Shown: piece after piece, positions 7,498 through 17,408 of the stretch
How positions within the stretch are numbered: position 1 is the first letter of the stretch
Layout of the letters: each line of letters starts with the position of its first letter
Origin: Chloroflexota bacterium
Lineage (GTDB): Bacteria; Chloroflexota; Chloroflexia; Chloroflexales; Herpetosiphonaceae
Length of the DNA: 64,000 nt
Assembly (NCBI GenBank): GCA_020161265.1
Contig: JAIUOC010000004.1
Span: 124,001-188,000 of the forward strand
Direction of reading: 5' to 3'
Position numbers and translations under genes: made by a program
Notes under the pieces: model-generated
Database searches by the model: none
What the model was told of the DNA's origin: nothing
The model's input: the letters and a program-made list of their open reading frames with translations, nothing else

Positions 7498-9354
7498 TTA
7501 CAGTTCCACCTCGTCGGCGGAGCCGTGGTCTTGGCTTGGTGTTTCTGGCTCGATGCCAAAATCGGGCGCTGGCTTGAGCCGTTGCATTGCCACGCTCAAT
7601 TCAGCGGTACGATTGTTGATCGTTTCCATATCATCGCCATCGAGCACCGCCCGTAGCGCTGAAATCCGATCCTCGACCGTGTTGCGAGCAGTGTAATCAA
7701 CGTTATCATCAGCTTCGCGCAACATCCGATCGGCAGCATAGATCACGCCATCGGCTTTGTTGCGCGTGGCAATTTGATCACGGCGGCGAGCATCGCTATC
7801 AGCATGATCTTCGGCATCGCGAATCATGGCTGAAATTTCATCATCATTCAAGCCCGATGAAGGCGTGATCGTGATTTTTTGCTCTTTGTTAGTGGCTTTA
7901 TCGGTTGCGCTGACATTAACAATCCCGTTGGCATCAATATCAAAAATAACTTCAATTTGCGGCACACCACGCGGCGCGGCTGGAATGCCATCGAGGGTAA
8001 AACGTGCCAAGGATTTGTTATGTCGAGCTTCAGCCCGTTCGCCTTGCAACACATGAATTTCAACACTATTTTGGTTATCGCTGGCAGTTGAGAAAATTTG
8101 TGAGCGCTTGGTTGGAATCGTGGTGTTGCGATCAATTAACGGTGTCATCACGCCACCATAGGTTTCGATCCCCAAGGTCAACGGTGTTACGTCAAGCAAC
8201 AACACATCGGTCACATCACCAGCCAGCACGCCAGCCTGAATCGCTGCCCCAATCGCCACCACTTCATCGGGGTTTACGCCCTTGTGTGGCTCTTTGCCAA
8301 AGAATTTTTTAACGGCGGCCTGCACTGCGGGCATACGGGTTTGGCCACCAACCAAAATCACTTCATCAACTTCGCCTGGTTTCAAACCAGCATCTTGCAA
8401 AGCTAGTTTGATCGGCTTGAGCGTGCGTTCGACCAAATCGGCGGTCAATTGCTCAAGTTTGGCACGGGTCAAGGTGGTATTCAAGTGTTTGGGGCCGCTG
8501 GCATCAGCACTAATAAACGGCAGCGAAATATCGGTTTGCAGCACGCTCGAAAGTTCTTGCTTGGCTTTTTCCGAAGCTTCTTTCAAACGTTGCAAGGCCA
8601 TGCGGTCGCTGCGCAAATCGATATTATTTTCGCGTTGAAACTCGCTGGCCAGCCAATCGATAATCTTTTGATCAAAATCATCGCCGCCGAGGTGGGTATC
8701 ACCGTTGGTAGCCCGAACCTCAAACACGCCCTCGCCAAGCTCCAAAATTGAAACGTCGAACGTGCCACCACCAAGGTCATAGACGACGATTAATTCGTTA
8801 CTGTTGCGCTCCAAGCCATACGCCAAGGCGCTGGCGGTTGGCTCGTTGATAATTCGCAATACTTCGAGGCCAGCAATTTTGCCAGCATCTTTGGTCGCTT
8901 GGCGCTGCGAATCATCAAAATAGGCCGGAACCGTAATCACCGCTTGACTGACAGGCTCGCCCAAATAGGCTTCGGCATCGGCTTTGAGTTTTTGCAAAAT
9001 CATGGCCGAAACTTCTTGCGGCGAATAATCGCGACCGCCCATCAAGACCCGCGCATCGCCATTGGGAGCGCTGGTCATGCGGTAGGGAATCAAATCTTTA
9101 TCGCGTTGGACGCTGGGATGATCCAATTTACGACCAATAAAGCGCTTGACCGAATAAATTGTATTTTCGGGATTGGTGACCGATTGGCGCTTGGCAACCA
9201 AGCCAACCGTGCGTTCACCGTTTTTGCTCAAGGCAACAATTGAAGGAGTGGTGCGAGCGCCTTCGGCGTTGGGAATCACCACCGCCTCGCCACCTTCCAT
9301 GACCGCAACCACTGAATTGGTTGTTCCAAGGTCAATACCGATCACTTTACCCAT
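7498..9354 (-). CDS. dnaK: Chaperone DnaK (Hsp70)
   Basis: A 618-residue Hsp70. The ATPase domain starts with [15 protein letters not shown] and includes [33 protein letters not shown] and [13 protein letters not shown]. The linker [15 protein letters not shown] precedes the substrate-binding beta domain and a helical lid. The frame stays open 18 codons upstream, but the ATG at 9354 is chosen: it starts at the conserved [10 protein letters not shown] and has a GGAG site about 10 bases before it. The neighbours grpE (nucleotide exchange) and dnaJ complete the chaperone cycle. The operon is expected to be under HrcA/CIRCE control. Confidence 0.98.
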   Translation of the reverse strand: MGKVIGIDLGTTNSVVAVMEGGEAVVIPNAEGARTTPSIVALSKNGERTVGLVAKRQSVTNPENTIYSVKRFIGRKLDHPSVQRDKDLIPYRMTSAPNGDARVLMGGRDYSPQEVSAMILQKLKADAEAYLGEPVSQAVITVPAYFDDSQRQATKDAGKIAGLEVLRIINEPTASALAYGLERNSNELIVVYDLGGGTFDVSILELGEGVFEVRATNGDTHLGGDDFDQKIIDWLASEFQRENNIDLRSDRMALQRLKEASEKAKQELSSVLQTDISLPFISADASGPKHLNTTLTRAKLEQLTADLVERTLKPIKLALQDAGLKPGEVDEVILVGGQTRMPAVQAAVKKFFGKEPHKGVNPDEVVAIGAAIQAGVLAGDVTDVLLLDVTPLTLGIETYGGVMTPLIDRNTTIPTKRSQIFSTASDNQNSVEIHVLQGERAEARHNKSLARFTLDGIPAAPRGVPQIEVIFDIDANGIVNVSATDKATNKEQKITITPSSGLNDDEISAMIRDAEDHADSDARRRDQIATRNKADGVIYAADRMLREADDNVDYTARNTVEDRISALRAVLDGDDMETINNRTAELSVAMQRLKPAPDFGIEPETPSQDHGSADEVEL

Positions 9355-9450
9355 ATAGCTCGTGCTCCACAGACAGCGACAAAGCATCGCTAAGCGACGG
9401 CCAATCACGGCAGCAATGCCACTTAAAACGATGCTTTGATCTAGTTGCTC

Positions 9451-9966
9451 CTACTTGCCGACTTTGACGACCGTTGGACGCAAGACCCGTTCGCCAAGCT
9501 TATAGCCACGGCGTAATTCGGCCACAACTTTGTTTGATTGCGCTTCGTCGCCTTCTTCAAACATAATTGCTTCGTGAATATTCGGATCAAATTCTTCATC
9601 AACGGCAGGAATTGGTTGCAGGCCAGCGCCTTCAAGCACCGTTTCAAATTTACGTTGTACTTGTTTAACGCCGCCAATCCACTGATTGTTTTCAATTTCA
9701 GCGGGAATTTGACCCATCGCCAAGAGCAGGTCATCGAGCACTGGAAGCAATTTCAACATCAAACCAGCGCTAGCATTGCGAATCAACTCCTCGCGTTCGC
9801 TTTCGGTGCGGCGTTTGTAATTTTTGAAATCAGCAATCGCTCGCATCCAGTTGGTTTTGTGTTCTTCAACTTCGCGTTCGAGCGTGGCGATCCGTTCGTT
9901 CAGGCTTTCGGCATCGCCTTGAGGATTGGTATCGTCAGTTGATTGTGCTTGCACTTCTTCCGTCAT
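9451..9966 (-). CDS. grpE: Nucleotide exchange factor GrpE
   Basis: A 171-residue GrpE. A charged, coiled-coil N-terminal half (about 25-65, with heptad Leu/Glu/Lys) leads into NWMRAIADFKNYKRRTESER, a family hallmark. The C-terminal beta domain ends in YKLGERVLRPTVVKVGK. GrpE dimers release ADP from DnaK. It lies 58 bases after hrcA and 96 bases before dnaK. A GGAG site sits just before the ATG. Confidence 0.97.
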   Translation of the reverse strand: MTEEVQAQSTDDTNPQGDAESLNERIATLEREVEEHKTNWMRAIADFKNYKRRTESEREELIRNASAGLMLKLLPVLDDLLLAMGQIPAEIENNQWIGGVKQVQRKFETVLEGAGLQPIPAVDEEFDPNIHEAIMFEEGDEAQSNKVVAELRRGYKLGERVLRPTVVKVGK

Positions 9967-10024
9967 GAGAACTCCGTACCTCCGTAAAGATCAAACTTAT
10001 ATGATCACAGCCTAGCGTCTAGCA

Positions 10025-11089
10025 CTATTCTGATGGTTCTATTTTGCGTTCGCCGTATAAATCACCCATCAAATCGCTCATCACCCCAGCGATATAACGC
10101 ACGCTGGAGATGGAACGTGGATAGGCCATCCGACGCGGCCCTAAAACCCCTACCACCCCGGCAACATCGCCATTGACCCCGTAGCGCGACAAAATCACGC
10201 TATAGTCGCGCAGTTCATCGCGGCTATGTTCGCCACCAATGATCACCTGCACGCCATCCGAAGCCAAGGCTTGGGGAATCAACGACTCAAGCATGGTGCC
10301 GCCTTCGAGAATCGAAAGCACCTCGCGTACCCGCGTCACCTGGCCAAATTCTGGTTGATGCAACATCTCTAGCAAGCCATCGTGATGAATTAATTCGTTG
10401 ACATGCTCCTCGAATTGTTGCATTGCCCGCGCCACGCTCTCGATCACCAGCACTTCAAAACTGCTGAGTGGCGGCTGGTTGGTTGGCTGATTGTGAGCGA
10501 TGTTGGCAATCGCCTTGGCTGAAGCTTCATGACATAGCTCATTAATTCGTCCGGCGATGCGGCTTAGTTGCTCTTGGGTCGTATTGGGGTCGGCGGGGAG
10601 CGTTTGCTGCTTGACCGAACCTTCATGCAACACCAACACCAACAAGACCAAGGCATCGTTGATTGAAATTAACTCGATATGTTTGAAGCGGCTCTCGTAG
10701 GCTCGCGGGGGCGTAACCACCGCCGCCGTTTGGGCAGTGCGAGCCAAAACCGCTGCTGCCAAATGAATCCATTGGTTCAATTCCGAGCGGATTTGATAAA
10801 ACTGATGTTGGATCATGCGCTGTTCTTGGGTCGAAAGCGCCGCCCGATCCATCAAATTTTCGACAAAAAAGCGATAGCCAGCATCAGTTGGCAAACGCCC
10901 AGCCGAGGTATGCAAATGCGTCAACAGGCCAGCGTCTTCTAACGCCGCCATTTCGTTACGGACAGTCGCCGAGCTAACCCCCAAACTCCTAGCAAGGTCT
11001 TGCGAGGCTACTGGCGTTGCCGTATCAATGTATTGTTGAATAACCGCCTTAAGAACCCGTCGTCGCCGCTCATTGAGTTCAAGATGCAT
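10025..11089 (-). CDS. hrcA: Heat-inducible transcription repressor HrcA
   Basis: A 354-residue HrcA. The N-terminal winged helix ([20 protein letters not shown], then [21 protein letters not shown]) binds CIRCE. The rest is a GAF-like domain and dimer region, with [16 protein letters not shown] and [19 protein letters not shown] near the C-terminus. It should repress its own operon when GroEL is free. Its operator lies 14 to 40 bases upstream of the start codon. The GAGGTGAG ribosome site falls between operator and ATG, which fixes the start. Confidence 0.98.
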   Translation of the reverse strand: MHLELNERRRRVLKAVIQQYIDTATPVASQDLARSLGVSSATVRNEMAALEDAGLLTHLHTSAGRLPTDAGYRFFVENLMDRAALSTQEQRMIQHQFYQIRSELNQWIHLAAAVLARTAQTAAVVTPPRAYESRFKHIELISINDALVLLVLVLHEGSVKQQTLPADPNTTQEQLSRIAGRINELCHEASAKAIANIAHNQPTNQPPLSSFEVLVIESVARAMQQFEEHVNELIHHDGLLEMLHQPEFGQVTRVREVLSILEGGTMLESLIPQALASDGVQVIIGGEHSRDELRDYSVILSRYGVNGDVAGVVGVLGPRRMAYPRSISSVRYIAGVMSDLMGDLYGERKIEPSE

Positions 11090-11102
11090 CGCTCACCTCG
11101 CT

Positions 11103-11129
11103 TTAGCACTCTTGGCCGAGGAGTGCTAA
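11103..11129. promoter_or_regulatory. CIRCE operator of the hrcA operon
   Basis: A perfect 9-9-9 CIRCE: TTAGCACTC at 11103-11111, a 9-base spacer, then GAGTGCTAA at 11121-11129. It is the known HrcA binding site. It lies between hrcA and a candidate minus-strand -10 (TTATAA) at about 11135-11141, so bound HrcA would block transcription at or just after initiation. Confidence 0.97.
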
Positions 11130-11338
11130 CTCGGTAAGTTATAAGATTGGCGTGCTCGCCGCACGCCGCTGAATATTGTAACACGCCGCGATAGAGCTAG
11201 CAACGGGGCAGCGCTAGCTCTTACATCGCTCTAACATTTAGCCAAATCAACAACTAATTGCGACCAAATCTCAAAAATTGGGCCAATTTTGGCGATAACT
11301 CGATCTTAAGATCTATGCACATTTTTGCCAGAATGCGC

Positions 11339-11344
11339 TATAAT
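11339..11344 (+). promoter_or_regulatory. Candidate -10 of the M4 protease transcript
   Basis: A perfect TATAAT preceded by GCGC. No good -35 is seen at the usual distance. If used, the leader would be about 164 bases long and contain the small open frame at 11396 and the hairpin at 11435-11480. Confidence 0.4.
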
Positions 11345-11395
11345 CGCCAAACGCTATTGCTGATATGATCATCTAGCGCTATTGGGAGGCTTTGA

Positions 11396-11422
11396 ATGTG
11401 GGTCGGAGAGAAACTCTGGTGA
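11396..11422 (+). CDS. Possible 8-codon leader peptide MWVGEKLW
   Basis: An ATG with an ideal ribosome site (GGGAGG, 6 bases upstream) followed by seven codons and TGA, giving MWVGEKLW with two Trp codons. It lies in the leader of the M4 protease gene and directly precedes a hairpin. A regulatory leader peptide is possible, but so is chance. No other evidence of translation is available. Confidence 0.3.
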   Translation: MWVGEKLW

Positions 11423-11434
11423 GCGAGGAGTAGG

Positions 11435-11480
11435 CAGCATCGGGAGGGGTCTGGCAACTCATCCCCATAGCGTGATGCTG
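11435..11480 (+). promoter_or_regulatory. Structured leader of the M4 protease gene
   Basis: The arms CAGCATC (11435-11441) and GATGCTG (11474-11480) pair perfectly. Inside, GGGG (11446-11449) can pair with CCCC (11463-11466) across a 13-base loop. The helix sits 35 bases before the protease ATG without a T-run, so it is not a terminator. I do not recognise a known riboswitch. Confidence 0.5.
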
Positions 11481-11514
11481 AGCGTTATTCGTTTTAGTGT
11501 GTAAGGAAAGATTT

Positions 11515-14500
11515 ATGCGTTCAATGCGAATGCTGCGTTTGCTGGCAGCATTAATTGTTGTGAGCATGCTTCCGTTAAGCCGGAGCAATGCCCAAACACC
11601 CACCACCAATTCGCCCATCAATCGCTTGCTCAGCCAAGGAGCCAATGTTGCTCGCCATAGCCAAACTGGCTATGTGCGCTGGATTGGCGCAGCCGCTGGC
11701 ACAACTCTCGATCAGCCAGTAGGCTTGAATCGCGCTGATACGCTCAACGTTGCCAATGCTTATTTAGCTGAATATGGCAATTTGTTTGGCTTAGCCCAAG
11801 CCAGCGATGCCACAGTTGCCAAAACCAGTACCACCCAAGATGGTCGCCAGGTTGTACGCTATCAACAGCGCTACCAAGGCGTGCCCGTCATTGCTGGCGA
11901 ATTGCAAGTTCAAGTCAATCAGGCTGGCGAATTACTGAGCATCAACGGCGAAGTGCTGCCAAATCTTAATCTCAGCACCAATGCCAAAATTAGCCAAGCC
12001 AACGCAATTAACACTGCCCAAAACCTCGTTGCCACCAAATATGATGTCAATGCGGCAGCGTTAAACGTGAGCAAAAGCGAATTAGCGATTTTTAACCCAG
12101 CTTTGTTGGGCGGCACAGGCCTGCAAAAGAGCAATCTGGTTTGGTTTGTGACGGTTGAATCAACCAGCAGCGACCCGATTCGCGAATATGTGTTTGTGAA
12201 TGCGCAGTCGGGCGACGTGAGTTTAAGCTTCAATCAAATTGGCTTTGCCAAAAACCGCTTCGTTTGTAACGATAACAACGTGGTTGATAACGACGATAAT
12301 CCCAACAACAACTGTGATCAACCAAGCGAATATGTGCGGATTGAAGGCTCAGCTGCTAGCAACGATGCCGATATTGATGCCGCTTACGATTATTCGGGCG
12401 ATACCTACGATTTCTTCAACTTGTTCTTTGGCCGTAACAGCATCGACAACAACGGCATGAACTTGATCTCACTGGTCAAACACTGCCCACCTGGCGCGGG
12501 CTGCCCTTATGGCAACGCCTTCTGGAATGGTCGCCAAATGACCTATGGTGAAGGGTTTGCTGCTGCCGACGACGTGGTTGCTCACGAATTGTCGCACGGG
12601 GTAACCGAATATACCTCGAACCTGTTCTACTACTTCCAATCAGGTGCAATCAACGAAGCCATGTCGGATATCTTCGGCGAATTTATGGACCAAACCAACG
12701 GTAGCGCCGATGATGACGAAACCACACGCTGGATTATGGGTGAGGATTTGGGTGGGATTCGCAATATGCAAGACCCAACCCAAGGCGATCAGCCTGACCG
12801 TATGTTGAGCGAATTGTATGTGCTCGATCCTAATCTGCTTGATAGCGGTGGGGTGCACAGCAACAGTGGTGTCGCCAATAAGGCCGCCTATCTTTTGACC
12901 GATGGCGATACCTTCAACGGCCAAACCATCGCTTCAATTGGCATCACCAAAACCGCCCATTTATTCTATGAAACCCAAATTAGCTCGTTGACTTCGGGCA
13001 GTGATTATGCTGACCTTGCTTCGGCTTTACGCCAAGCCTGTACTAGCCTGACAGGCAATCATGGAATTACCGCTGCTGATTGTGTTGAAGTCAATAAAAC
13101 CATTTTGGCAACCGAAATGGATCTTCAACCAACCAACGCACCAGCCCCTGACATGAAAGCTTGTAGCACTGGTCAAACTCAAGTTAATGCCTTCCAAGAC
13201 GATTTTGAGGCTTTGCCCAATAACAACTGGACAGCAAGTGCCTTGAGTGGTAGCACCGAAACTTGGACTACCAATCCAGCGCCACTCGTTGGGGCATATG
13301 CAACGAGCGGTGGTGGCTCAGCAACCAACTATAACGGTGTGTATGGGTGGAATCAAGCGATTGAAGAATCGGCCTTTACCCAAAATGCTAGCGTAACCGT
13401 GCCAACCAACGGCTTTGCCTACTTCCGCCATGCCTATGACTTCTATGCGCCAATCGACGCGGGCGTGGTTGAATATAGCACCAATAATGGTAGCAGCTGG
13501 CAATCAGCCGCTGGTTTGTTCAGTTTCAATGGCCCAACCAACATCGCTGAAGATGGCGCGTTTGGCGGTGAGCAAGCCTATGTTGGCAACAGCAACGGCT
13601 ATAACGCCAGCCGCTTGAACTTAGCCAGTTTGGCTGGGCAATCGATCCGCTTCCGATTCAAGGTGGCGCTTGGCGATACCCCAACGCCAAATCGCTCAGC
13701 CACTTGGTCAATCGACGATTTTGCGATTTACAGCTGTAATGGCCCAGCCACACCAACCGCGCCAAGTTTGTTCCTGACTAGCGACGTATTGGTGCAACAA
13801 GGCAAACAAAGCAGCGCGACCATCGGCACAGCCTCAGATGATCTAGATTTGGCGGGCGCGTTGACAGTCAGCACCGCTGGCGCACCAGCAGGCATGAACG
13901 TTAGCATCAGCAACCAAGCAGGGATCTTGAAGGCTAATGTTAATTGTGCTTGTAGCAGCGCAGTTGGCACCTACCCAATCACCGTAACCGTGCGCGACAG
14001 TGGCAACCTGACAGCCAGCCAAGTATTTAATATCGAGGTTGAGCCAGCGGGCCAAAGCATTGTCGATGGTGGTTTTGAGCGTGGCCTGAATTGGCAAGCC
14101 TTCTCAAACTCATTTAGCGATGTTTCACCACCATTGTGCTACACCTCAAGTTGTGCTGGTACGCCACGCACTGGCACAAGTTGGTTGCGTTTTGGCGCAC
14201 GCGCTGGCACAACCGAAACTGCCTTTGCCCAACAAACCCTCACCACAACCGCTGGCGATGCGACGCTTGAGTTCTACCTCTCGATTTATGCTCATAACGG
14301 CCGCGGAACTCAAGATTATGTCAAATTTAGCCTTGATGGCGAGGAAATTTTCCGAGCTAGCGATGCCAACACCGAATATAACAATGGCTATGCCAAAGTT
14401 ACGATTCCACTGACTGATCTGAGTGCAGGCGAACATGTCTTGCGGATTGATTCGGTCAGCGATTCGACCGCTAACATTGTACGCTTTAGCATTGATGACA

Positions 14501-14568
14501 TCAGCTTCATGGCTGAAAACAACCAATGCCGTGGCTCAAATATCTATCTGCCAATGATCACTAAATAG
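11515..14568 (+). CDS. Secreted M4 (thermolysin-like) metalloprotease with accessory domains
   Basis: A 1017-residue exported protease. A signal peptide covers about residues 1-27 (cleavage near SNA-Q). An FTP/PepSY-type propeptide follows (about 50-230). The catalytic domain holds HELSH at 357-361 and GAINEAMSDIF with the third zinc ligand Glu about 20 residues later. After the M4 C-terminal domain come a jelly-roll-like segment (about 560-740), an Ig-like segment (about 750-850) and another carbohydrate-binding-like module. The chain ends in NIYLPMITK, a tail echoed by the SGNH hydrolase in this window. It should digest extracellular protein. The ATG at 11515 follows AAGGAAAG; an in-frame GTG 18 bases earlier is less likely. 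Confidence 0.93.
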   Translation: MRSMRMLRLLAALIVVSMLPLSRSNAQTPTTNSPINRLLSQGANVARHSQTGYVRWIGAAAGTTLDQPVGLNRADTLNVANAYLAEYGNLFGLAQASDATVAKTSTTQDGRQVVRYQQRYQGVPVIAGELQVQVNQAGELLSINGEVLPNLNLSTNAKISQANAINTAQNLVATKYDVNAAALNVSKSELAIFNPALLGGTGLQKSNLVWFVTVESTSSDPIREYVFVNAQSGDVSLSFNQIGFAKNRFVCNDNNVVDNDDNPNNNCDQPSEYVRIEGSAASNDADIDAAYDYSGDTYDFFNLFFGRNSIDNNGMNLISLVKHCPPGAGCPYGNAFWNGRQMTYGEGFAAADDVVAHELSHGVTEYTSNLFYYFQSGAINEAMSDIFGEFMDQTNGSADDDETTRWIMGEDLGGIRNMQDPTQGDQPDRMLSELYVLDPNLLDSGGVHSNSGVANKAAYLLTDGDTFNGQTIASIGITKTAHLFYETQISSLTSGSDYADLASALRQACTSLTGNHGITAADCVEVNKTILATEMDLQPTNAPAPDMKACSTGQTQVNAFQDDFEALPNNNWTASALSGSTETWTTNPAPLVGAYATSGGGSATNYNGVYGWNQAIEESAFTQNASVTVPTNGFAYFRHAYDFYAPIDAGVVEYSTNNGSSWQSAAGLFSFNGPTNIAEDGAFGGEQAYVGNSNGYNASRLNLASLAGQSIRFRFKVALGDTPTPNRSATWSIDDFAIYSCNGPATPTAPSLFLTSDVLVQQGKQSSATIGTASDDLDLAGALTVSTAGAPAGMNVSISNQAGILKANVNCACSSAVGTYPITVTVRDSGNLTASQVFNIEVEPAGQSIVDGGFERGLNWQAFSNSFSDVSPPLCYTSSCAGTPRTGTSWLRFGARAGTTETAFAQQTLTTTAGDATLEFYLSIYAHNGRGTQDYVKFSLDGEEIFRASDANTEYNNGYAKVTIPLTDLSAGEHVLRIDSVSDSTANIVRFSIDDISFMAENNQCRGSNIYLPMITK

Positions 14569-14583
14569 CAACTTGATTATTTG

Positions 14584-14620
14584 CCCTACCTTGGTATCTG
14601 CCAAGGTGGGGTATTTATTT
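14584..14620 (+). terminator. Terminator of the M4 protease gene
   Basis: An 11-base stem CCCTACCTTGG/CCAAGGTGGGG (one G-T pair), a 6-base loop and a T-rich tail (TATTTATTTTA). It starts 16 bases after the stop. Confidence 0.8.
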
Positions 14621-14632
14621 TAGGCGTAACCT

Positions 14633-15421
14633 TCACGAGCCAGTACTGCCATAGTGTTTGAGGCCAAATACCCAAAAGCGATAGGCAATGGTGATACTCA
14701 CGAGCGCTATCAGCGGAGCCAGCCATGCCATCCAACCAACTGAGTGACCCAGCAAATAGCTAGCCGGATAATACGAGGCAAAGCCATATGGTAGCAACCA
14801 TGTCAACAAAATGCCGACCGAGCGATGATAAAATGTCAGTGGGTATTGAGCAAATTCATTGGTGCTGAATACTAAATTGGTCACCGGAATTGAATCCATA
14901 ATCCAAAAAGCAGTTGCCGCAGTGAGTAAATTCAGCGCAATAAAAATAATGCCACCACTGATGACCATTAATATGATAAACCCAATGCTTGCCAGGGTAA
15001 TTGGTAATTGTAGTTTAACCATTGCATACCCAACCAAGCCAAAGCCAACAATAAAATCACCAATCGCATCATGACAAATCCGATCGGCTAATAAATGGAA
15101 TAATGGATTAATTGGCCGCACCAAAAAACGATCAAATTGGCCAGGTCGAATATAATCGCGCCCAATCACCCAGAGATTATCGGCAAAGAGATGATTGATG
15201 CCTTTGGATAAGGTCAATAAGCCATAAATTAATAGAATTTGCTCAAGTGTCCAGCCTTGGATACTTGGAACTTGGCGCAAAACTGACCACATTGCAATAA
15301 TGCTCGCACCTTGAAATAACACGGTTGAAATCGAACCAATAAAAAAATTCAGCCGATATTCCATCAAAATTTTGAAACGCTGAACGACGAAATACCAATA
15401 GAGTTTGCTATAACGCAGCAT
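14633..15421 (-). CDS. ABC-2 type exporter permease (second subunit)
   Basis: A 262-residue membrane protein with about six helices, of the ABC2_membrane_6 type. It carries the family's conserved cytoplasmic stretch DYIRPGQFDRFLVRPINPLF. The ATG at 15421 (MLRYSKLYWYF) is chosen because it starts 3 bases after the stop of the upstream permease; the frame remains open upstream only as read-through of that gene's DNA. It forms an exporter with the neighbouring permease and ATPase; the cargo is unknown. Confidence 0.88.
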   Translation of the reverse strand: MLRYSKLYWYFVVQRFKILMEYRLNFFIGSISTVLFQGASIIAMWSVLRQVPSIQGWTLEQILLIYGLLTLSKGINHLFADNLWVIGRDYIRPGQFDRFLVRPINPLFHLLADRICHDAIGDFIVGFGLVGYAMVKLQLPITLASIGFIILMVISGGIIFIALNLLTAATAFWIMDSIPVTNLVFSTNEFAQYPLTFYHRSVGILLTWLLPYGFASYYPASYLLGHSVGWMAWLAPLIALVSITIAYRFWVFGLKHYGSTGS

Positions 15422-15423
15422 TA

Positions 15424-16236
15424 TTAGCCACCTTGTACCGTGATTTTGCGCACACTGAATTGAAACATCAAGCGGGAAAGCATTAACATCACTGCTAACC
15501 ATGCCAATTGTTGCAACCAAATTGCTCCAAGCTGATCCAATGGCGTGATTCCGCTCAATAACGATACCGGGATCGAAACACTTTGGGCAAAGGGCATCCA
15601 TTGGGCAATGGTTTGTAAGGCTGAAGGCAGCATGGTTAATGGCAGAAGTACGCCACTAAACAGCATTAGAATTGAGCCACGAACCACTTGTAAACCCCAA
15701 ACTTCGGTTGAATAAAAAGCGATGCACCCAAAAATCCAATCGAAGCAGAATAAAATACTACAGCCAAGTAATAATGAAATTAGAAAGCTTAGCCAAATTA
15801 ATGGATCAGTTGGTAAGCGAATATCAAATACTAAAACTGCAAAGCTTCCGGTGACTAAAAGTTGTTGTGCTAAGGCAACAAACGTTCTTGTTAGATGGCC
15901 AATAAAAATTCGCTCTTGAAAATCTACAGGCCGTAATAATTCGCTAGAAATAGTACCTTCGCGAATCCAATAGCCAAATTCTTGAGTATAGCCCCATTGC
16001 ACCAATGGCGCAACCATACGAGCCAAGATGATATAGGTCAAGGTTTGTTGCATGGTTAAGCCTGCAATTGTTTCACGTTCGCTATACAGGGCTTTCCAAA
16101 ACGAAACATAGACAATTGTGAGGAAGAGATGTGCGCCAAGTTGCGACCAAAACCATAAATTATAGGCGAGCATTTCTTTAATATTCATGCCAACCACACT
16201 GCGATAGGTACGCAAACGATAAGCAAGTTTATTCAT
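15424..16236 (-). CDS. ABC-2 type exporter permease (first subunit)
   Basis: A 270-residue membrane protein with about six helices. It shares with its downstream neighbour the pattern WIREGTISSELLRPVDF after the second helix pair, typical of paired ABC2_membrane_6 subunits. Its start overlaps the end of the ATPase gene by 8 bases, and its stop is 2 bases from the next start. The three genes form one tight operon read ATPase, permease, permease. Confidence 0.88.
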   Translation of the reverse strand: MNKLAYRLRTYRSVVGMNIKEMLAYNLWFWSQLGAHLFLTIVYVSFWKALYSERETIAGLTMQQTLTYIILARMVAPLVQWGYTQEFGYWIREGTISSELLRPVDFQERIFIGHLTRTFVALAQQLLVTGSFAVLVFDIRLPTDPLIWLSFLISLLLGCSILFCFDWIFGCIAFYSTEVWGLQVVRGSILMLFSGVLLPLTMLPSALQTIAQWMPFAQSVSIPVSLLSGITPLDQLGAIWLQQLAWLAVMLMLSRLMFQFSVRKITVQGG

Positions 16237-17239
16237 TAACTGCTACCTCGTTATAGGCCGTGGGGTTTTGATACAAATGTTTGATGATGCTCTCAAGATC
16301 AGGCTCATTCAAGGTAAAATCGGCCACATCAATCTGTTGCATCAAGGCGGTGGCTACTTGACTGGCACTTAATTGGCTTCGATCAAACTTCAATTCAAGG
16401 CTATATTCGCTTAAACTCAGTTGCTCGCAGGCTGGTGGCAATTGCACATTGCTAATTGGTTGATTGGTCTCAAATTTAATTGTGCGATATTTGCCAAATT
16501 GCTGTTTGATCGCATGCAACGGCCCATCGTAGACTTTGCTACCAGCATCAATGATGATCACCCGTGAACAAAGCTGTTCGATATCACCTAAATCGTGGGT
16601 GGTAAGCATCACCGTCGTATTATGGGTTTGGTTATAGTCTTTAATAAATTCGCGAATCCGTTGTTTGACCATGACATCAAGCCCGATGGTTGGCTCATCA
16701 AGATACACAATTTTGGGTTCGTGAATGAAGGCTGCTGCTAGTTCGGCTCGCATTTTCTGGCCTAACGACATCGAGCGAATCGGCGTTTTTAAAATTTCGT
16801 CAAGCTCTAATACTTCGCTGAAATGGCTGAGCAATTGCTTATAACGGCTTGGCTCAACTTCATAAATATTGGCGACCAAATTGAGCGATTCGATCAGCGC
16901 TAAATCCCACCATAACTGGCTACGCTGACCAAACACAACCCCAATATTGCGCGCATTGGCCACCCGCTCACGCTGTGGATCGTGACCCAACACTGTAACA
17001 GCGCCAGTCGTAGGGTAGAGAATTCCGGTCAACATTTTGATTGTGGTCGATTTACCAGCGCCATTGACTCCAATATAGCCGACAATTTCGCCAGCATCGA
17101 TCTGGAAATTTAAATCGTGAACTGCAACTTTTTCGCGATATTGAGGCCGAAAGAGCGCCTTGATTGCCCCTTTGACTCCGCCTTCTTTTTCAATTGTGCG
17201 GTAGGTTTTGCCCAAATTACGAACATCAATAACTGACAC
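16229..17239 (-). CDS. ABC exporter ATP-binding subunit
   Basis: A 336-residue ATPase. Walker A is GVNGAGKST, the signature is SMSLGQKMRAELA, and Walker B is KIVYLDEPTIGLD, followed by the His switch in LTTHDLGDIEQL. The C-terminal extension of about 90 residues is like those of DrrA/NatA-type exporters. The frame is open far upstream, but I choose the GTG at 17237-17239: it has GAGGAG about 7 bases before it and starts at the family-typical VIDVRNLGKTYR. It energises the two permeases that follow. Confidence 0.9.
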   Translation of the reverse strand: MSVIDVRNLGKTYRTIEKEGGVKGAIKALFRPQYREKVAVHDLNFQIDAGEIVGYIGVNGAGKSTTIKMLTGILYPTTGAVTVLGHDPQRERVANARNIGVVFGQRSQLWWDLALIESLNLVANIYEVEPSRYKQLLSHFSEVLELDEILKTPIRSMSLGQKMRAELAAAFIHEPKIVYLDEPTIGLDVMVKQRIREFIKDYNQTHNTTVMLTTHDLGDIEQLCSRVIIIDAGSKVYDGPLHAIKQQFGKYRTIKFETNQPISNVQLPPACEQLSLSEYSLELKFDRSQLSASQVATALMQQIDVADFTLNEPDLESIIKHLYQNPTAYNEVAVNE

Positions 17240-17408
17240 CGTGGTCTCCTCGTTGGCATGGATGTGAGTATTGGCATAGTTTAAGTCGCTTGGCCCCAAA
17301 GCTAGCCCATCGCATGACTGAGTTGCTATCAGCCCAAAGCCTGATTGGGTGCACACAACTTGCATTGGCGAGATCCAAGGATTGTGAACTGAAGGAAGGA
17401 GCATGATC

